The notes beneath the pieces were generated by a model. The model had not been told where the DNA came from. It made no database searches and was given only the letters and a program-made list of their open reading frames with translations. The position numbers and the translations under genes were made by a program. From an uncultured Lachnospiraceae bacterium (GTDB lineage: Bacteria > Bacillota > Clostridia > Lachnospirales > Lachnospiraceae), in NCBI GenBank assembly GCA_902787715.1, contig CADAHQ010000001.1, positions 62,001-126,000 on the forward strand: a DNA stretch of 64,000 bases, read 5' to 3'. Numbering within the stretch: the first letter of the stretch is position 1; each line of letters opens with the position of its first letter. Of this stretch, positions 17,138-26,268 are shown piece after piece.

Positions 17138-18397
17138 ATGATTTTGAAAAACGGACATGTGGTTGATCCGGCCAATGCCATCGACGGTGTTTGCGATGTG
17201 CGCTTTTCGGACGGCATCATCACCGAGGTCGGCGAGTCGCTGGATTCGAACGGGGAAGCAGCGATCGACTGCACCGGTGCCTATGTGGTTCCGGGCTTTG
17301 TGGATCTGCATGTGCATCTACGGGACCCCGGGCAAACCGCAAAAGAGACCCTTACAACCGGCACGGAAGCCGCTGCAGCCGGCGGATACACAGCAGTAGC
17401 GCCGATGCCCAATACAACCCCGGCAACGGACAGCCCGGAGAAAATTGCAGAGCTTTTGCGGCGAGCAAAGGACGAGTGCCGCGTCAAACTTCTTCCCATT
17501 ACGGCGGTTACGCTTGGGCAGGAGGGAATCACCATCGCCGATCTGGAGGGTGCGAAGCAGGCAGGCGCGGTAGCGATGTCCGAGGACGGCAGGTCCGTCA
17601 TGGACATTTCGGTATACCGCGAGGCATTGCGGCAGGCTGCAAGAATCGGACTTCCGATGTTTGCCCATTGCGAGGATAAAAACCTTGTGGCCGGGGGAGT
17701 AATCAACGCCGGCATCGCTTCCGAAAAGCTGGGCCTTCCGGGGATTACCAACGCCGTGGAGGATGTGATTACCGCAAGAGATTTGATTTTGGCGGGAGAG
17801 ACCGGATGCCATGTGCATCTTTGCCATGTTTCCACCGCATTTGCCGCAAAATTGCTTGCGGCAGCGAAGGAAGAGGGGTATCCTGTTTCCGGAGAGGTTT
17901 GTCCGCACCATTTCGCAATGTTCGACGATGAGATTCCCTCGGACGATGCGAATTACAAGATGAACCCGCCGCTTCGAAGCCGAAAGGATATGGAAGCGCT
18001 TCGGGAAGCCATCCGCAACGGTGTGTTCGATTGCATTTCCACGGACCATGCACCCCATACGGCGGAGGAGAAAAGCCGCGGGTTTGCGAAGGCGCCCTTT
18101 GGAATCGTGGGTTCGGAGACCGCATTTGCCTTGTCTTACACGACCCTTGTGAAGGGCGGTTACCTGGATATGAGCGGGCTTATGCGGATGATGAGCACGA
18201 ATCCTTCGAAGATTGCCGGTCACACGGGCGGCACGCTCTCGGTTGGGGCTCCCGCAGACATCGCAGTGGTCACCGGAGAGGAGACGCGCATCGACGCAGC
18301 TGACTTCAAGAGCAAAGGCAAGAACACGCCGTTTGACGGCCGCAGGGTTTACGGAAAAGTGCTCGCCACATACGTGGACGGGAGAAGGGTATATTAA
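17138..18397 (+). CDS. pyrC: Dihydroorotase
   Basis: Cyclises carbamoyl-aspartate to dihydroorotate in pyrimidine synthesis. The 419-residue protein is the long (type I) bacterial form: DLHVHLRDPGQTAKE with the HxH zinc ligands, PMPNTTPATDS, FAHCED, HVHLCHVST, and STDHAPHT with the catalytic aspartate. GGAGG lies before the ATG at 17138. A tiny membrane protein and pyrF follow on the same strand. It is not next to aspartate carbamoyltransferase. Confidence 0.96.
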   Translation: MILKNGHVVDPANAIDGVCDVRFSDGIITEVGESLDSNGEAAIDCTGAYVVPGFVDLHVHLRDPGQTAKETLTTGTEAAAAGGYTAVAPMPNTTPATDSPEKIAELLRRAKDECRVKLLPITAVTLGQEGITIADLEGAKQAGAVAMSEDGRSVMDISVYREALRQAARIGLPMFAHCEDKNLVAGGVINAGIASEKLGLPGITNAVEDVITARDLILAGETGCHVHLCHVSTAFAAKLLAAAKEEGYPVSGEVCPHHFAMFDDEIPSDDANYKMNPPLRSRKDMEALREAIRNGVFDCISTDHAPHTAEEKSRGFAKAPFGIVGSETAFALSYTTLVKGGYLDMSGLMRMMSTNPSKIAGHTGGTLSVGAPADIAVVTGEETRIDAADFKSKGKNTPFDGRRVYGKVLATYVDGRRVY

Positions 18398-18426
18398 GAT
18401 TACTAAATGCAAAGGGAGGTAGCAAA

Positions 18427-18591
18427 ATGGATTTCATGGCGTTTTTAATGTTAATCGGGGTGTTTATTCTGTTCTTTATACTTTTGGATCTTAACGGAAT
18501 CGAGAAGGCTTTGAACAGGATTGCCAAGTCACTTGACAAAACAGAAAACACGAAAAATGAGGAAGTAAACAATGATCAGCAAGTTGATTGA
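18427..18591 (+). CDS. Small membrane protein between pyrC and pyrF
   Basis: A 54-codon gene: ATG at 18427, GGGAGGTAG ribosome site, TGA at 18589-18591. The product has one hydrophobic helix (residues 3-20, FMAFLMLIGVFILFFILL) followed by a polar amphipathic tail (KALNRIAKSLDKTENT). The stop overlaps the pyrF start by 20 bases, which suggests translational coupling. The organisation MDF-helix-charged tail fits a single-pass peptide anchored at the membrane. Function unknown. Confidence 0.7.
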   Translation: MDFMAFLMLIGVFILFFILLDLNGIEKALNRIAKSLDKTENTKNEEVNNDQQVD

Positions 18592-19501
18592 CAAGATTCA
18601 GAAGACAAATGCACCGATCGTAGTGGGCCTCGACCCGATGCTTAACTACATTCCGGAGCATATCACGAAGGCAGCGTTTGCGCAGTACGGCGAGACCCTC
18701 GAGGGCGCTGCGGAGGCCGTATGGCAGTACAACAAGGCGATCGTCGATGCGACGTACGACCTGATTCCCTGCGTAAAGCCACAGATTGCCATGTATGAGC
18801 AGTTCGGCGTGCCGGGATTGATCGCCTTTAAGAAGACCGTGGATTACTGCCACGAGAAAGGCCTTCTCGTCATCGGCGACGTAAAGCGCGGCGACATCGG
18901 CTCCACGTCGGCGGCGTACGCGGTGGCGCACCTCGGCAAGACGGCGGTAGGCGGCAAGAGTTATGCTGCATTTGACGAAGATTTTGCAACGGTCAATCCG
19001 TATCTCGGCTCGGACGGTGTGAAGCCCTTCCTTGAGGTTTGCAACAGCGATGACCGCGGAATCTTTCTTTTGGTGAAGACCTCGAACCCCTCCAGCGGCG
19101 AGTTCCAGGACCGCCTGATCGACGGAAGGCCTCTCTATGAGTGGGTCGGCGAGAAGGTTGCGGAGTGGGGCGAAGCCAGCATGGACGGCGCCTACAGCAA
19201 CGTGGGCTGCGTTGTGGGCGCAACGTACCCCGAGATGGGCAAAATCCTTCGCAAAATCATGCCGAAGGCGTATATCCTCGTGCCCGGCTACGGCGCGCAG
19301 GGCGGCACGGCGGAGGGCCTGAAACCGTACTTCAACGCGGACGGTCTCGGGGCCATCGTGAATTCCTCCCGCGGAATCATCGCTGCATACAAGCAGGCGA
19401 AGTATGCGGAGAAGTTCGGTCCAAAGAATTTTGCGGACGCTTCGCGGCAGGCAGTCATCGACATGCGCGAGGACATCAACGGCGCGGTTTTCCGCAAGTA
19501 A
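18572..19501 (+). CDS. pyrF: Orotidine-5'-phosphate decarboxylase (type 2)
   Basis: Makes UMP from OMP. At 309 residues it is the longer type-2 enzyme. The catalytic Lys-x-x-Asp network is in VIGDVKRGDIGSTS. The phosphate-binding end is VPGYGAQGG with NSSRGIIAAY. The start at 18572 has AGGAAG in front and lies inside the upstream small gene. It is the last gene of the pyrC group; a stand-alone leuS follows with its own promoter. Confidence 0.96.
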   Translation: MISKLIDKIQKTNAPIVVGLDPMLNYIPEHITKAAFAQYGETLEGAAEAVWQYNKAIVDATYDLIPCVKPQIAMYEQFGVPGLIAFKKTVDYCHEKGLLVIGDVKRGDIGSTSAAYAVAHLGKTAVGGKSYAAFDEDFATVNPYLGSDGVKPFLEVCNSDDRGIFLLVKTSNPSSGEFQDRLIDGRPLYEWVGEKVAEWGEASMDGAYSNVGCVVGATYPEMGKILRKIMPKAYILVPGYGAQGGTAEGLKPYFNADGLGAIVNSSRGIIAAYKQAKYAEKFGPKNFADASRQAVIDMREDINGAVFRK

Positions 19502-19566
19502 AAACGCGGGAAAACCGCGGAAAAACATACATCGCGGAGCCGGATGCGGCCATCTGCGGAAAATGG

Positions 19567-19595
19567 TTGACATTTTCCGCGCGCGGTGCTACATT
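19567..19595 (+). promoter_or_regulatory. leuS promoter
   Basis: TTGACA (19567-19572), 17 bp, TACATT (19590-19595). A perfect inverted repeat, GCGGAAAATG/CATTTTCCGC with a 5-base centre (about 19556-19580), overlaps the -35. Confidence 0.8.
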
Positions 19596-19676
19596 ATCTC
19601 CTATATTTTCGGGATAATACAAATCCAGTAACATTACAACAGTCGCCGGAGATTACGGCGGCGGAAGGAGTCAGCC

Positions 19677-22112
19677 ATGAAGAATTACGAGCCCGGGAAA
19701 ATCGAACCGAAGTGGCAGAAGTATTGGGAGGAACACGATACATTCCATACGGATGTGTGGGATTTTTCGAAGCCGAAGTACTATGTCCTAGACATGTTCC
19801 CCTATCCGTCGGGCGTCGGCCTTCATGCCGGACATCCAGAAGGCTACACCGCGACCGACATTATGTCCCGCATGAAGCGCATGCAGGGGTATAACGTATT
19901 GCATCCCATGGGCTACGATTCCTTCGGTCTGCCGGCGGAGCAGTATGCCGTGACCACGGGACATCACCCGAACGGCTTTACCCAAGAGAACATCAAAACC
20001 TTCGGAAAGCAGCTTCGTGAGCTGGGCTTCGACTATGACTGGTCGAAGATGGTTGCGACCTCCGATCCGAAGTACTACAAGTGGACGCAGTGGATCTTCA
20101 AGCAGCTCTATCTGGCAGGCTATGCGAAGTATATCGACATGCCCGTAAACTGGTGCGAGGAGCTGGGTACCGTGCTTTCGAACGACGAGGTCATCGACGG
20201 CAAGAGCGAGCGCGGCGGTTACCCTGTGGTCCGCAAAAATATGAAGCAGTGGGTTATCGATCAGCCGGCATTTGCCGAACAGCTGCTGGAGGGTTTGGAG
20301 ACCCTGGACTGGCCCGAGTCGACGAAGCTGATGCAGCAGAACTGGATCGGCAAGTCCACCGGTGTCGAGGTGAAGTTCGACATCGTGGGCGGCGGAGATT
20401 TCTCCATCTTCACGACGTGTATCGAGACCATATACGGTATCACCTTCATGGTGCTTGCGCCGGACGGAGACATCGTTAAGACGCTTCTTGACCGCGTACA
20501 GAACCGTGAGGAAGTGGAAGCGTATATCGCCGAGACCCTCAAGAAGAACGATATGGACCGCACCGAACTGAACAAGACGAAGTCCGGATGCGAACTTAAG
20601 GGCGTTACCTGCATCAACCCCGTAAACGGCAGAGAAGTGCGCATGTTCATCGGCGATTTCGTTCTGGCCAGCTACGGTACCGGTGCAGTTATGGCCGTTC
20701 CGTCTCACGATCAGCGTGACTTTGAGTACGCCATTGCCCACAATATCGATATGATTCAGGTTATTGACGGCACCGAGAAGCTCGGTCATGTGGATGTGAG
20801 CGAGCATGCCTTCGAGAAGGGTGATTATCTCGGAAAGGGCTATATCCTGGTGAACTCCGAGGAGTTTACGGGACTTACGGTTGAGGAGGCCAAGGAGGCC
20901 ATCACCGCGAAGCTGGAGAAGATGGGCGTTGCAAAGCGCACCGTCAACTACCATTTCCGCGAGTGGATCTTTGCACGCCAGAGATACTGGGGCGAACCTG
21001 TTCCGGTGGTTCACACCGAGGATGGCGGTATCTATGTTCTGGATGACGACGAGCTGCCTTTGGTTCTGCCTGAACTGGACGACTACAAGGGACACAACGG
21101 CAAGGCGCCTCTTGAAAATGCAACCGAGTGGAAGAAATACGACAAAAACGGAATCAAGGGTACCCGCGAAACTTCGACGATGCCCGGTTCCGCAGGATCG
21201 AGCTGGTATTTCCTGCGCTACATCGATCCGGACAACGATAAGCAGCTTGCGGATCCGGAGCTTCTCAAGCACTGGATGCCGGTTGACCTTTACATCGGCG
21301 GACCGGAGCATGCGGTAGGACATCTGATGTACAGCCGCATCTGGAACCGTTTCCTGTATGACAAGGGCATTGCACCCACCAAGGAGCCGTTCAAGAAGCT
21401 GGTTCACCAGGGTATGATTCTCGGTTCCAACGGCATCAAGATGGGCAAGCGTTTCCCTGAGTATGTGGTAAATCCCAGCGATATCGTTCGCGATTACGGC
21501 GCAGACACCCTTCGTCTGTACCTGATGTTCATGGGACCTCTCGAGGTCAGCAAGCCGTGGAGCAACTCCGGCGTTGAGGGCGCACGCAAGTTCTTAAACC
21601 GCGTCTGGAACTTCTTTACAAACCCGGAGAATCTCACCGAAGAGGAGATTCCGTCCCTTGAGAAGGTTTACCACCAGACCGTCAAGAAGGTGACGAGCGA
21701 CTTCGAGAAGCTTGCATTTAACACCGCCATCAGCCAGATGATGATCTTTGTCAACGCCTGCTACAAGGAAGGCCGTTGCACGAAATCCTACGCGGAAGGC
21801 CTTATAAAGATGCTTTCCTGTATCTGCCCGCACATCGGTGAGGAGATTTGGAGCGAGCTCGGACACGAGGACACGATCGCTTTTGCAGCTTGGCCGTCGT
21901 TTGAGGAGGACAAGACCAAAGAGGACACGATTGAGATTGCGGTTCAGGTAAACGGCAAGGTTCGCGGCAAGGTCAACGTCACCATGGAGGACGACGAGGA
22001 CAGTGTACTTGCGAAGGTTCAGGAGTCCGATGCAGCGAAGTTCTTAACAGGCACCATCGTAAAGAAGATTTATGTCAAGGGCAAGATCTTCACAATCGTT
22101 GTAAAGCCTTAA
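19677..22112 (+). CDS. leuS: Leucyl-tRNA synthetase
   Basis: An 811-residue class I synthetase charging tRNA-Leu. N-terminal catalytic start PYPSGVGLHAGHPEGYTATD holds the HIGH-type motif (HAGH). The editing domain spans about residues 220-420, with the discriminating threonine-rich block just before ESGARAVMAVPSHDQRD-type sequence (here GTGAVMAVPSHDQRD). The second signature reads KMGKR instead of KMSKS (near 21432). The anticodon-binding and C-terminal domains end in KKIYVKGKIFTIVVKP. GAAGGAG sits before the ATG. The 75-nt leader has a small hairpin but no T-box sequence. Confidence 0.96.
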   Translation: MKNYEPGKIEPKWQKYWEEHDTFHTDVWDFSKPKYYVLDMFPYPSGVGLHAGHPEGYTATDIMSRMKRMQGYNVLHPMGYDSFGLPAEQYAVTTGHHPNGFTQENIKTFGKQLRELGFDYDWSKMVATSDPKYYKWTQWIFKQLYLAGYAKYIDMPVNWCEELGTVLSNDEVIDGKSERGGYPVVRKNMKQWVIDQPAFAEQLLEGLETLDWPESTKLMQQNWIGKSTGVEVKFDIVGGGDFSIFTTCIETIYGITFMVLAPDGDIVKTLLDRVQNREEVEAYIAETLKKNDMDRTELNKTKSGCELKGVTCINPVNGREVRMFIGDFVLASYGTGAVMAVPSHDQRDFEYAIAHNIDMIQVIDGTEKLGHVDVSEHAFEKGDYLGKGYILVNSEEFTGLTVEEAKEAITAKLEKMGVAKRTVNYHFREWIFARQRYWGEPVPVVHTEDGGIYVLDDDELPLVLPELDDYKGHNGKAPLENATEWKKYDKNGIKGTRETSTMPGSAGSSWYFLRYIDPDNDKQLADPELLKHWMPVDLYIGGPEHAVGHLMYSRIWNRFLYDKGIAPTKEPFKKLVHQGMILGSNGIKMGKRFPEYVVNPSDIVRDYGADTLRLYLMFMGPLEVSKPWSNSGVEGARKFLNRVWNFFTNPENLTEEEIPSLEKVYHQTVKKVTSDFEKLAFNTAISQMMIFVNACYKEGRCTKSYAEGLIKMLSCICPHIGEEIWSELGHEDTIAFAAWPSFEEDKTKEDTIEIAVQVNGKVRGKVNVTMEDDEDSVLAKVQESDAAKFLTGTIVKKIYVKGKIFTIVVKP

Positions 22113-22126
22113 AAGAAAAAAGATTA

Positions 22127-22158
22127 GCGGGTCGCAACGAAAGCGGCCCGCATTTTTG
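22127..22158 (+). terminator. leuS terminator
   Basis: GCGGGTCG (22127-22134) pairs with CGGCCCGC (22144-22151, one G-T pair), then ATTTTTG. Confidence 0.8.
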
Positions 22159-22187
22159 TTGAGTTTATGTTATCGCAAAAACTAATA

Positions 22188-22673
22188 TTACGCCAGAGGC
22201 GTGTAGGTATACCGTTCCTCCGAAAAATGCATGAGAGCATCCTCGTAGAAGCGCTTCGCAAGGTAGTTTGCCATGGGAAGGTTCTGGTCTAAATAGTTGC
22301 CGCACTGTTCGGGAGCAGCGCCAGGAATCTCGCCGCGGTAGGATGCGATAAAGTTGAAACACTCGCGCATGAGCGGAAGAATATCGAGAGACGTGTAGTC
22401 GCCGGCAAGCAGAAGATAAAAGCCGGTGCGGCAGCCCATGGGTCCGAAATAGAGCACTTTGTCGGCCCATTTTGCGTGGTTGCGAAGGAATGTGGCGCCG
22501 AGGTGTTCGATGGTGTGAATCTCCGCGGTGTTCATGACGGGCTCGCGGTTCGGCGCGGTCATGCGGATGTCAAAGGTTGTAACCACCGTGTCACCTGCGG
22601 TATCCTTGCGAGAAACGTAGATGCCCGGCAGAAGCTTGTTGTGATCAACAGTAAAGCTGGCGATAGTTTTCAT
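22188..22673 (-). CDS. luxS: S-ribosylhomocysteine lyase
   Basis: Cleaves S-ribosylhomocysteine to homocysteine and the autoinducer-2 precursor in methyl-cycle recycling. The 161-residue protein has the metal site His53 and His57 (EIHTIEHL) with Cys124 (PEQCGNY) and the catalytic Cys81 in MGCRTGFYL. The start at 22673 follows AGGAG; the upstream extension of the frame covers the promoter. The gene is monocistronic, convergent with leuS. Pfs nucleosidase, its metabolic partner, is not in the window. Confidence 0.96.
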   Translation of the reverse strand: MKTIASFTVDHNKLLPGIYVSRKDTAGDTVVTTFDIRMTAPNREPVMNTAEIHTIEHLGATFLRNHAKWADKVLYFGPMGCRTGFYLLLAGDYTSLDILPLMRECFNFIASYRGEIPGAAPEQCGNYLDQNLPMANYLAKRFYEDALMHFSEERYTYTPLA

Positions 22674-22710
22674 AATGCTCTCCTCGTAATTGTATACTTG
22701 CGCTGTCGGT

Positions 22711-22739
22711 ATTATACCGCAAAAAAATCGGATGCGCAA
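22711..22739 (-). promoter_or_regulatory. luxS promoter
   Basis: On the reverse strand: TTGCGC, 17 bp, TATAAT. Confidence 0.75.
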
Positions 22740-22843
22740 CGCAAAAGAAGGTGCATTTGCCGCCTTTGAGTATACTTTTTCAACCGTGAATGATATAATG
22801 GGAACATGGCCGCGACGGTATGCGGCCGGAAAGCCGGTGCATT

Positions 22844-23824
22844 ATGGAAAATGCGAAGAAACCATTGAAAATCGTTGTGATGGAGCGAAACACCCTGGGG
22901 ACGGATGTGTCTGTGGACATGTTCTCGGAGTTCGGGGAGGTCGTTACGTACCCCCTTTCGGACGCGGCGGCCAATGCTTCCCGCATTCAGGACGCGGATA
23001 TTATCGTTGTCAACAAGATCCCTATGAACGAGGAACTTTTGGTCGGCGCAACGAAGCTTAAGCTTATATGCCTGACGGCCACAGGAACCAACAACGTTGA
23101 CTTTGCGTACACCAACGCCCGTGGCATCACAGTTTGCAATATCAAGGGCTATTCCACGGACAGCGTGGTGCAGCACACCTTTGCTTTGCTGTTTTACGTC
23201 TATGAGAAGCTCGCTTACTATGACCGTTTCGTAAAGAGCGGGGAGTACGCAAGAAACGATGTGTTCAGCCATTTTACGGTACCGTTTCATGAGCTCGCAG
23301 GAAAAACCTGGGGAATCATCGGCTTAGGCGCCATCGGCAGCAAGGTGGGCGAGATTGCGGAGCAGTTCGGATGCCGCGTTGTGTATTACAGCACATCGGG
23401 CGCCCATCACACGGACCGCTTTCCGGAGAAGAGTCTCCCCGAACTTCTCGCGGAGTCGGACATCGTCTCAATTCACTGCCCGTTAACGCCTGCCACCAAG
23501 GATTTGATAGGAGCGAAGGAGTTTCTGATGATGAAGCGGGACGCAATTCTTCTGAATCTCGGACGTGGGCCGATTCTGAACGAGGCAGCGCTTGCAGATG
23601 CCTTACAAAAGGGAATCATCGGCGGAGCGGGACTCGATGTGCTTTGCAAAGAGCCCATGGATTCGGCGAACCCCCTCGGAAAGATTGCGGATTCCAATAG
23701 ACTGATTATCACGCCGCACATCGCCTGGGCCACGGTGGAAGCGCGCACGCGCTGCGCTCTTGAAACTGCGGAAAATATCCGCGCATTCTTGGCGGGGGAG
23801 AAGCGTAATGTGGTTACGAAGTAG
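22844..23824 (+). CDS. D-2-hydroxyacid dehydrogenase (hydroxypyruvate reductase-like)
   Basis: A 326-residue NAD-dependent 2-hydroxyacid dehydrogenase. The Rossmann turn is GIIGLGAIGSKVGEIA near residue 150. Catalytic residues are the Arg in NLGRGPILNE, the Glu in the following GGAGLDVLCKEP region, and the His in ITPHIAWAT. The sequence is closest in feel to glycerate dehydrogenase/hydroxypyruvate reductase. Substrate remains inferred. The ATG at 22844 is preceded by GGAAAG; an ATG at 22820 in frame lies almost on the likely transcript start (TATAAT at about 22795) and lacks a ribosome site. Confidence 0.88.
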   Translation: MENAKKPLKIVVMERNTLGTDVSVDMFSEFGEVVTYPLSDAAANASRIQDADIIVVNKIPMNEELLVGATKLKLICLTATGTNNVDFAYTNARGITVCNIKGYSTDSVVQHTFALLFYVYEKLAYYDRFVKSGEYARNDVFSHFTVPFHELAGKTWGIIGLGAIGSKVGEIAEQFGCRVVYYSTSGAHHTDRFPEKSLPELLAESDIVSIHCPLTPATKDLIGAKEFLMMKRDAILLNLGRGPILNEAALADALQKGIIGGAGLDVLCKEPMDSANPLGKIADSNRLIITPHIAWATVEARTRCALETAENIRAFLAGEKRNVVTK

Positions 23825-23878
23825 AATGTAATTACAGCGTTTAAATTTAACATAGCGTGAGAAAGAGAGAGAAAGAGA

Positions 23879-25318
23879 ATGAGCGCCTATTGCATGTGTT
23901 GTAAAGCGGAGCTGGACGAGAACTACATCCCCAAATTCTGCCCGAATTGCGGGTCAAGACTGGAGGGGAGAATAGCCTCGAGCCTCGAGGAAGCGGAGGG
24001 GGCGTCCCTTTCGTCCGGTGAAGTAAGACCGTCGGTAACGATTCCCGGCACGCCGGCAAATCCTGCGCAGAATGGCTTTACCGGCCTCGGAATGCACGGA
24101 ATGTACGGTATGTTCGGAAACCCGGCGGTTAACGAACCGCATTTTACCTACTCCACAAACGGAATGATGATGTATTCCGGTGTGACGTATAAAGTGTTTG
24201 TGCGGGACGGACAATACTATGCGCAGGTTCGCCTGTCCGGCATGGCTCCCGATACCGCGTCCGTGTTCCCGGTGGAGCCGGAGTTCTTTGCGAAAATCTC
24301 CGACAGCATCACGGCAGCCGGCGGCGATTCCTGGGACGGCTTTAACAAATCTGCTTTGGGAGTCTTTGACGGCGAACACTACAACATGGAATATAACGAC
24401 GGAAACGGTCGCAAAATCGATGTCTCCGGTTACATGGCATGGCCGGAGAACTTCGGCGCCGCAAAGCAGGTGTGGAACGAGATGTTTTACGGGTTGTATG
24501 ATAAGCATTTTCCGAATTACGGAAAAAGGCTTTCGGAGTATATCACCGGGGAACTGGCGGAAAAATACGGCCGGCTTCGCAAGCAGGAGGCGGAGATCCG
24601 GTATATGAGCTGCGGCGATTTGATGTATAACTATTCGGACCTTTCCTTCCCGGATTGCATCGTCACATATTGCGGAGGAAATCTCACGGGGGAGGACCCG
24701 GAGTACGCGAAGGAGCACCCGTCCGCGGAGGCTTTGGTGGTGAGGATGGAGAAGTATCCTTATCAGGATGGCTCGGGTAACGGGACGGAGTTGATTCTGG
24801 AACTTTACAGGGCGGATGAACAAGGTATCCGAAAGGTCACGAAGATCACGGCGCTTGGCAATGCGGTGCTCGGCGATGCGGGAAATGCAGGCATCTTTTA
24901 TCTCGATAAGGACGGCAAGCGGAACATCGGCGTGTACCGGAAGCGCACCCACAGAAACGGGGAAATCTACAAGAAGTTTGCTGTATTTGCGGGTGAATTT
25001 GCCGGCGGAGAGTGGAAGGAAACACTGGCTGCCGAGTTGGTGATTCCCCGTGGACAGACGCAGGCGTCCGAGGAGGATGCAGAGAAATTTGCAGCGTCGT
25101 TGGAGGCCTTCGGCCTTGTCAAAACGGCGGAGACGGTCCGCGAGAGCCGGAATGATATGACCGTGTATTCCGACAACACAAAAGAGTTCTTCGGACTCTA
25201 CTGGTCCAACAATATCGATGACGGCTTCCACGACAAACTGGAACGGACGCCCGAGGGAAAGCCGGTGGGGAATTACAAGATTTCCGTGAGTGCAAGCATC
25301 ATGTATCCGATTCGGTGA
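23879..25318 (+). CDS. Zinc-ribbon protein of unknown function
   Basis: A 479-residue protein opening with a zinc ribbon: CMCCKAEL and FCPNCGSRL give two CxxC knuckles within the first 27 residues. A Met/Gly-rich linker (residues about 60-90, GMHGMYGMFG) follows, then a large domain of about 380 residues with no motif I recognise. No signal peptide or membrane helix, so probably cytoplasmic. Repeated acidic and aromatic stretches suggest a beta-rich fold. The ribosome site is a purine run GAGAAAGAGA. It is upstream of, but has its own unit separate from, the GntR-type regulator. Confidence 0.7.
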   Translation: MSAYCMCCKAELDENYIPKFCPNCGSRLEGRIASSLEEAEGASLSSGEVRPSVTIPGTPANPAQNGFTGLGMHGMYGMFGNPAVNEPHFTYSTNGMMMYSGVTYKVFVRDGQYYAQVRLSGMAPDTASVFPVEPEFFAKISDSITAAGGDSWDGFNKSALGVFDGEHYNMEYNDGNGRKIDVSGYMAWPENFGAAKQVWNEMFYGLYDKHFPNYGKRLSEYITGELAEKYGRLRKQEAEIRYMSCGDLMYNYSDLSFPDCIVTYCGGNLTGEDPEYAKEHPSAEALVVRMEKYPYQDGSGNGTELILELYRADEQGIRKVTKITALGNAVLGDAGNAGIFYLDKDGKRNIGVYRKRTHRNGEIYKKFAVFAGEFAGGEWKETLAAELVIPRGQTQASEEDAEKFAASLEAFGLVKTAETVRESRNDMTVYSDNTKEFFGLYWSNNIDDGFHDKLERTPEGKPVGNYKISVSASIMYPIR

Positions 25319-25343
25319 TTGTCATCCTGATGATTGCATGTTC

Positions 25344-25378
25344 TTGACATTTTCACTGTGATTGTATACAATTGTACA
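25344..25378 (+). promoter_or_regulatory. Promoter and operator of the GntR/FCD regulator
   Basis: TTGACA (25344-25349), 17 bp, TACAAT (25367-25372). The palindrome TTGTATACAA (25362-25371) overlaps the -10 and fits the GntR half-site pattern TnGTnnnACnA. A related copy, GTATACAATGTAC (25430-25442), lies just before the ribosome site. Confidence 0.7.
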
Positions 25379-25453
25379 TGTGCTTTTGAGAAGGCACGGT
25401 ATGGGTATTGTAGGGAAACCGCGCAGGCGGTATACAATGTACAGAGAGGAGCC

Positions 25454-26134
25454 ATGGATATCATGGAAGACAAGGTTTTTAACCAGGAGTCGACGGATAA
25501 ATATTCCCTCCGGGGGATGGTGTTCACCAAGATCCGCGAGGACATTCTGTCCGGCAAATACACCGAAAACGAGGAGCTCAAGGAAATCTCCATCGGTCAG
25601 GAGCTGGGCGTTTCCAGAACCCCTGTCCGCGAGGCATTGCGTCAGCTGGAGCTTGAGGGACTTGTAAAGATTATCCCGAACAAAGGCGCCTATGTCGCAG
25701 GCATCAGCAACAAGGATGTGCATGACATCTATATGATTCGTTCGTATCTCGAGGGTTTGTGCGCACGCTGGGCTTGCGAGAACATCACCCAGGAGCAGAT
25801 TGACGCCATCGAAGAGGTGATTTATCTCTCCGAATTCCATGTGAAGAAGCAGCATTTCGAGCAGATTGTGGAGCTGGACACGAAATTCCACGAGCTTCTG
25901 TACGCTTCCTGCGGCAGCAAGATCCTGGGGCACCTCCTTCGCGATTATCATCAGTATGTACACAGCATCCGAAAGATCACCTTGTCGGACCCGGCCCGCG
26001 CGCAGAACTCTAACGCAGAGCATAGCGCAATCCTCGAGGCGATTCGCAACCGCGATGCTGATAATGCCGAGAAATTAGCTCACGAGCATATTATACAGAC
26101 AATCTACAATATCAACAATCACAAACTGGTTTGA
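25454..26134 (+). CDS. GntR-family regulator with FCD ligand domain
   Basis: A 226-residue transcription factor. Residues about 15-80 form the winged helix-turn-helix: FTKIREDILSGKY, LGVSRTPVREALRQLELEGL and the wing NKGAYVAG. Residues 90-215 are the FCD ligand and metal domain, with the metal histidines in FHELLY (Asp/His from LDTKFHEL), EHSAILEAI and AHEHIIQT. Ligand unknown; the subfamily usually senses organic acids. The start at 25454 has GAGAGGAG. The duplicated GntR-like site in front suggests autoregulation. No obvious metabolic target lies next to it; the giant surface protein gene follows after a terminator. Confidence 0.92.
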   Translation: MDIMEDKVFNQESTDKYSLRGMVFTKIREDILSGKYTENEELKEISIGQELGVSRTPVREALRQLELEGLVKIIPNKGAYVAGISNKDVHDIYMIRSYLEGLCARWACENITQEQIDAIEEVIYLSEFHVKKQHFEQIVELDTKFHELLYASCGSKILGHLLRDYHQYVHSIRKITLSDPARAQNSNAEHSAILEAIRNRDADNAEKLAHEHIIQTIYNINNHKLV

Positions 26135-26173
26135 TAAAGCATTCCGAATCTGTTGGAAGTAGCATGTTACACG

Positions 26174-26207
26174 AAAGCCCTGCCGTTTTTTTGCGGCAGG
26201 GCTTTTT
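26174..26207 (+). terminator. Terminator of the GntR/FCD gene
   Basis: AGCCCTGCCG (26176-26185) pairs with CGGCAGGGCT (26194-26203), then TTTT. Confidence 0.9.
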
Positions 26208-26268
26208 GCTGTGAATCAAGGCTTTTTCGAGTCATGACTTTTAAATATATCCATCTCAATAAATGATT

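Noticed and set aside
19596-19676. T-box leader before leuS
   Set aside because: No conserved T-box bulge sequence or antiterminator; only a 5-bp hairpin before the ribosome site.
19788-21407. 539-codon open frame opposite leuS
   Set aside because: Antisense shadow of a certain gene; no homology-like motifs.
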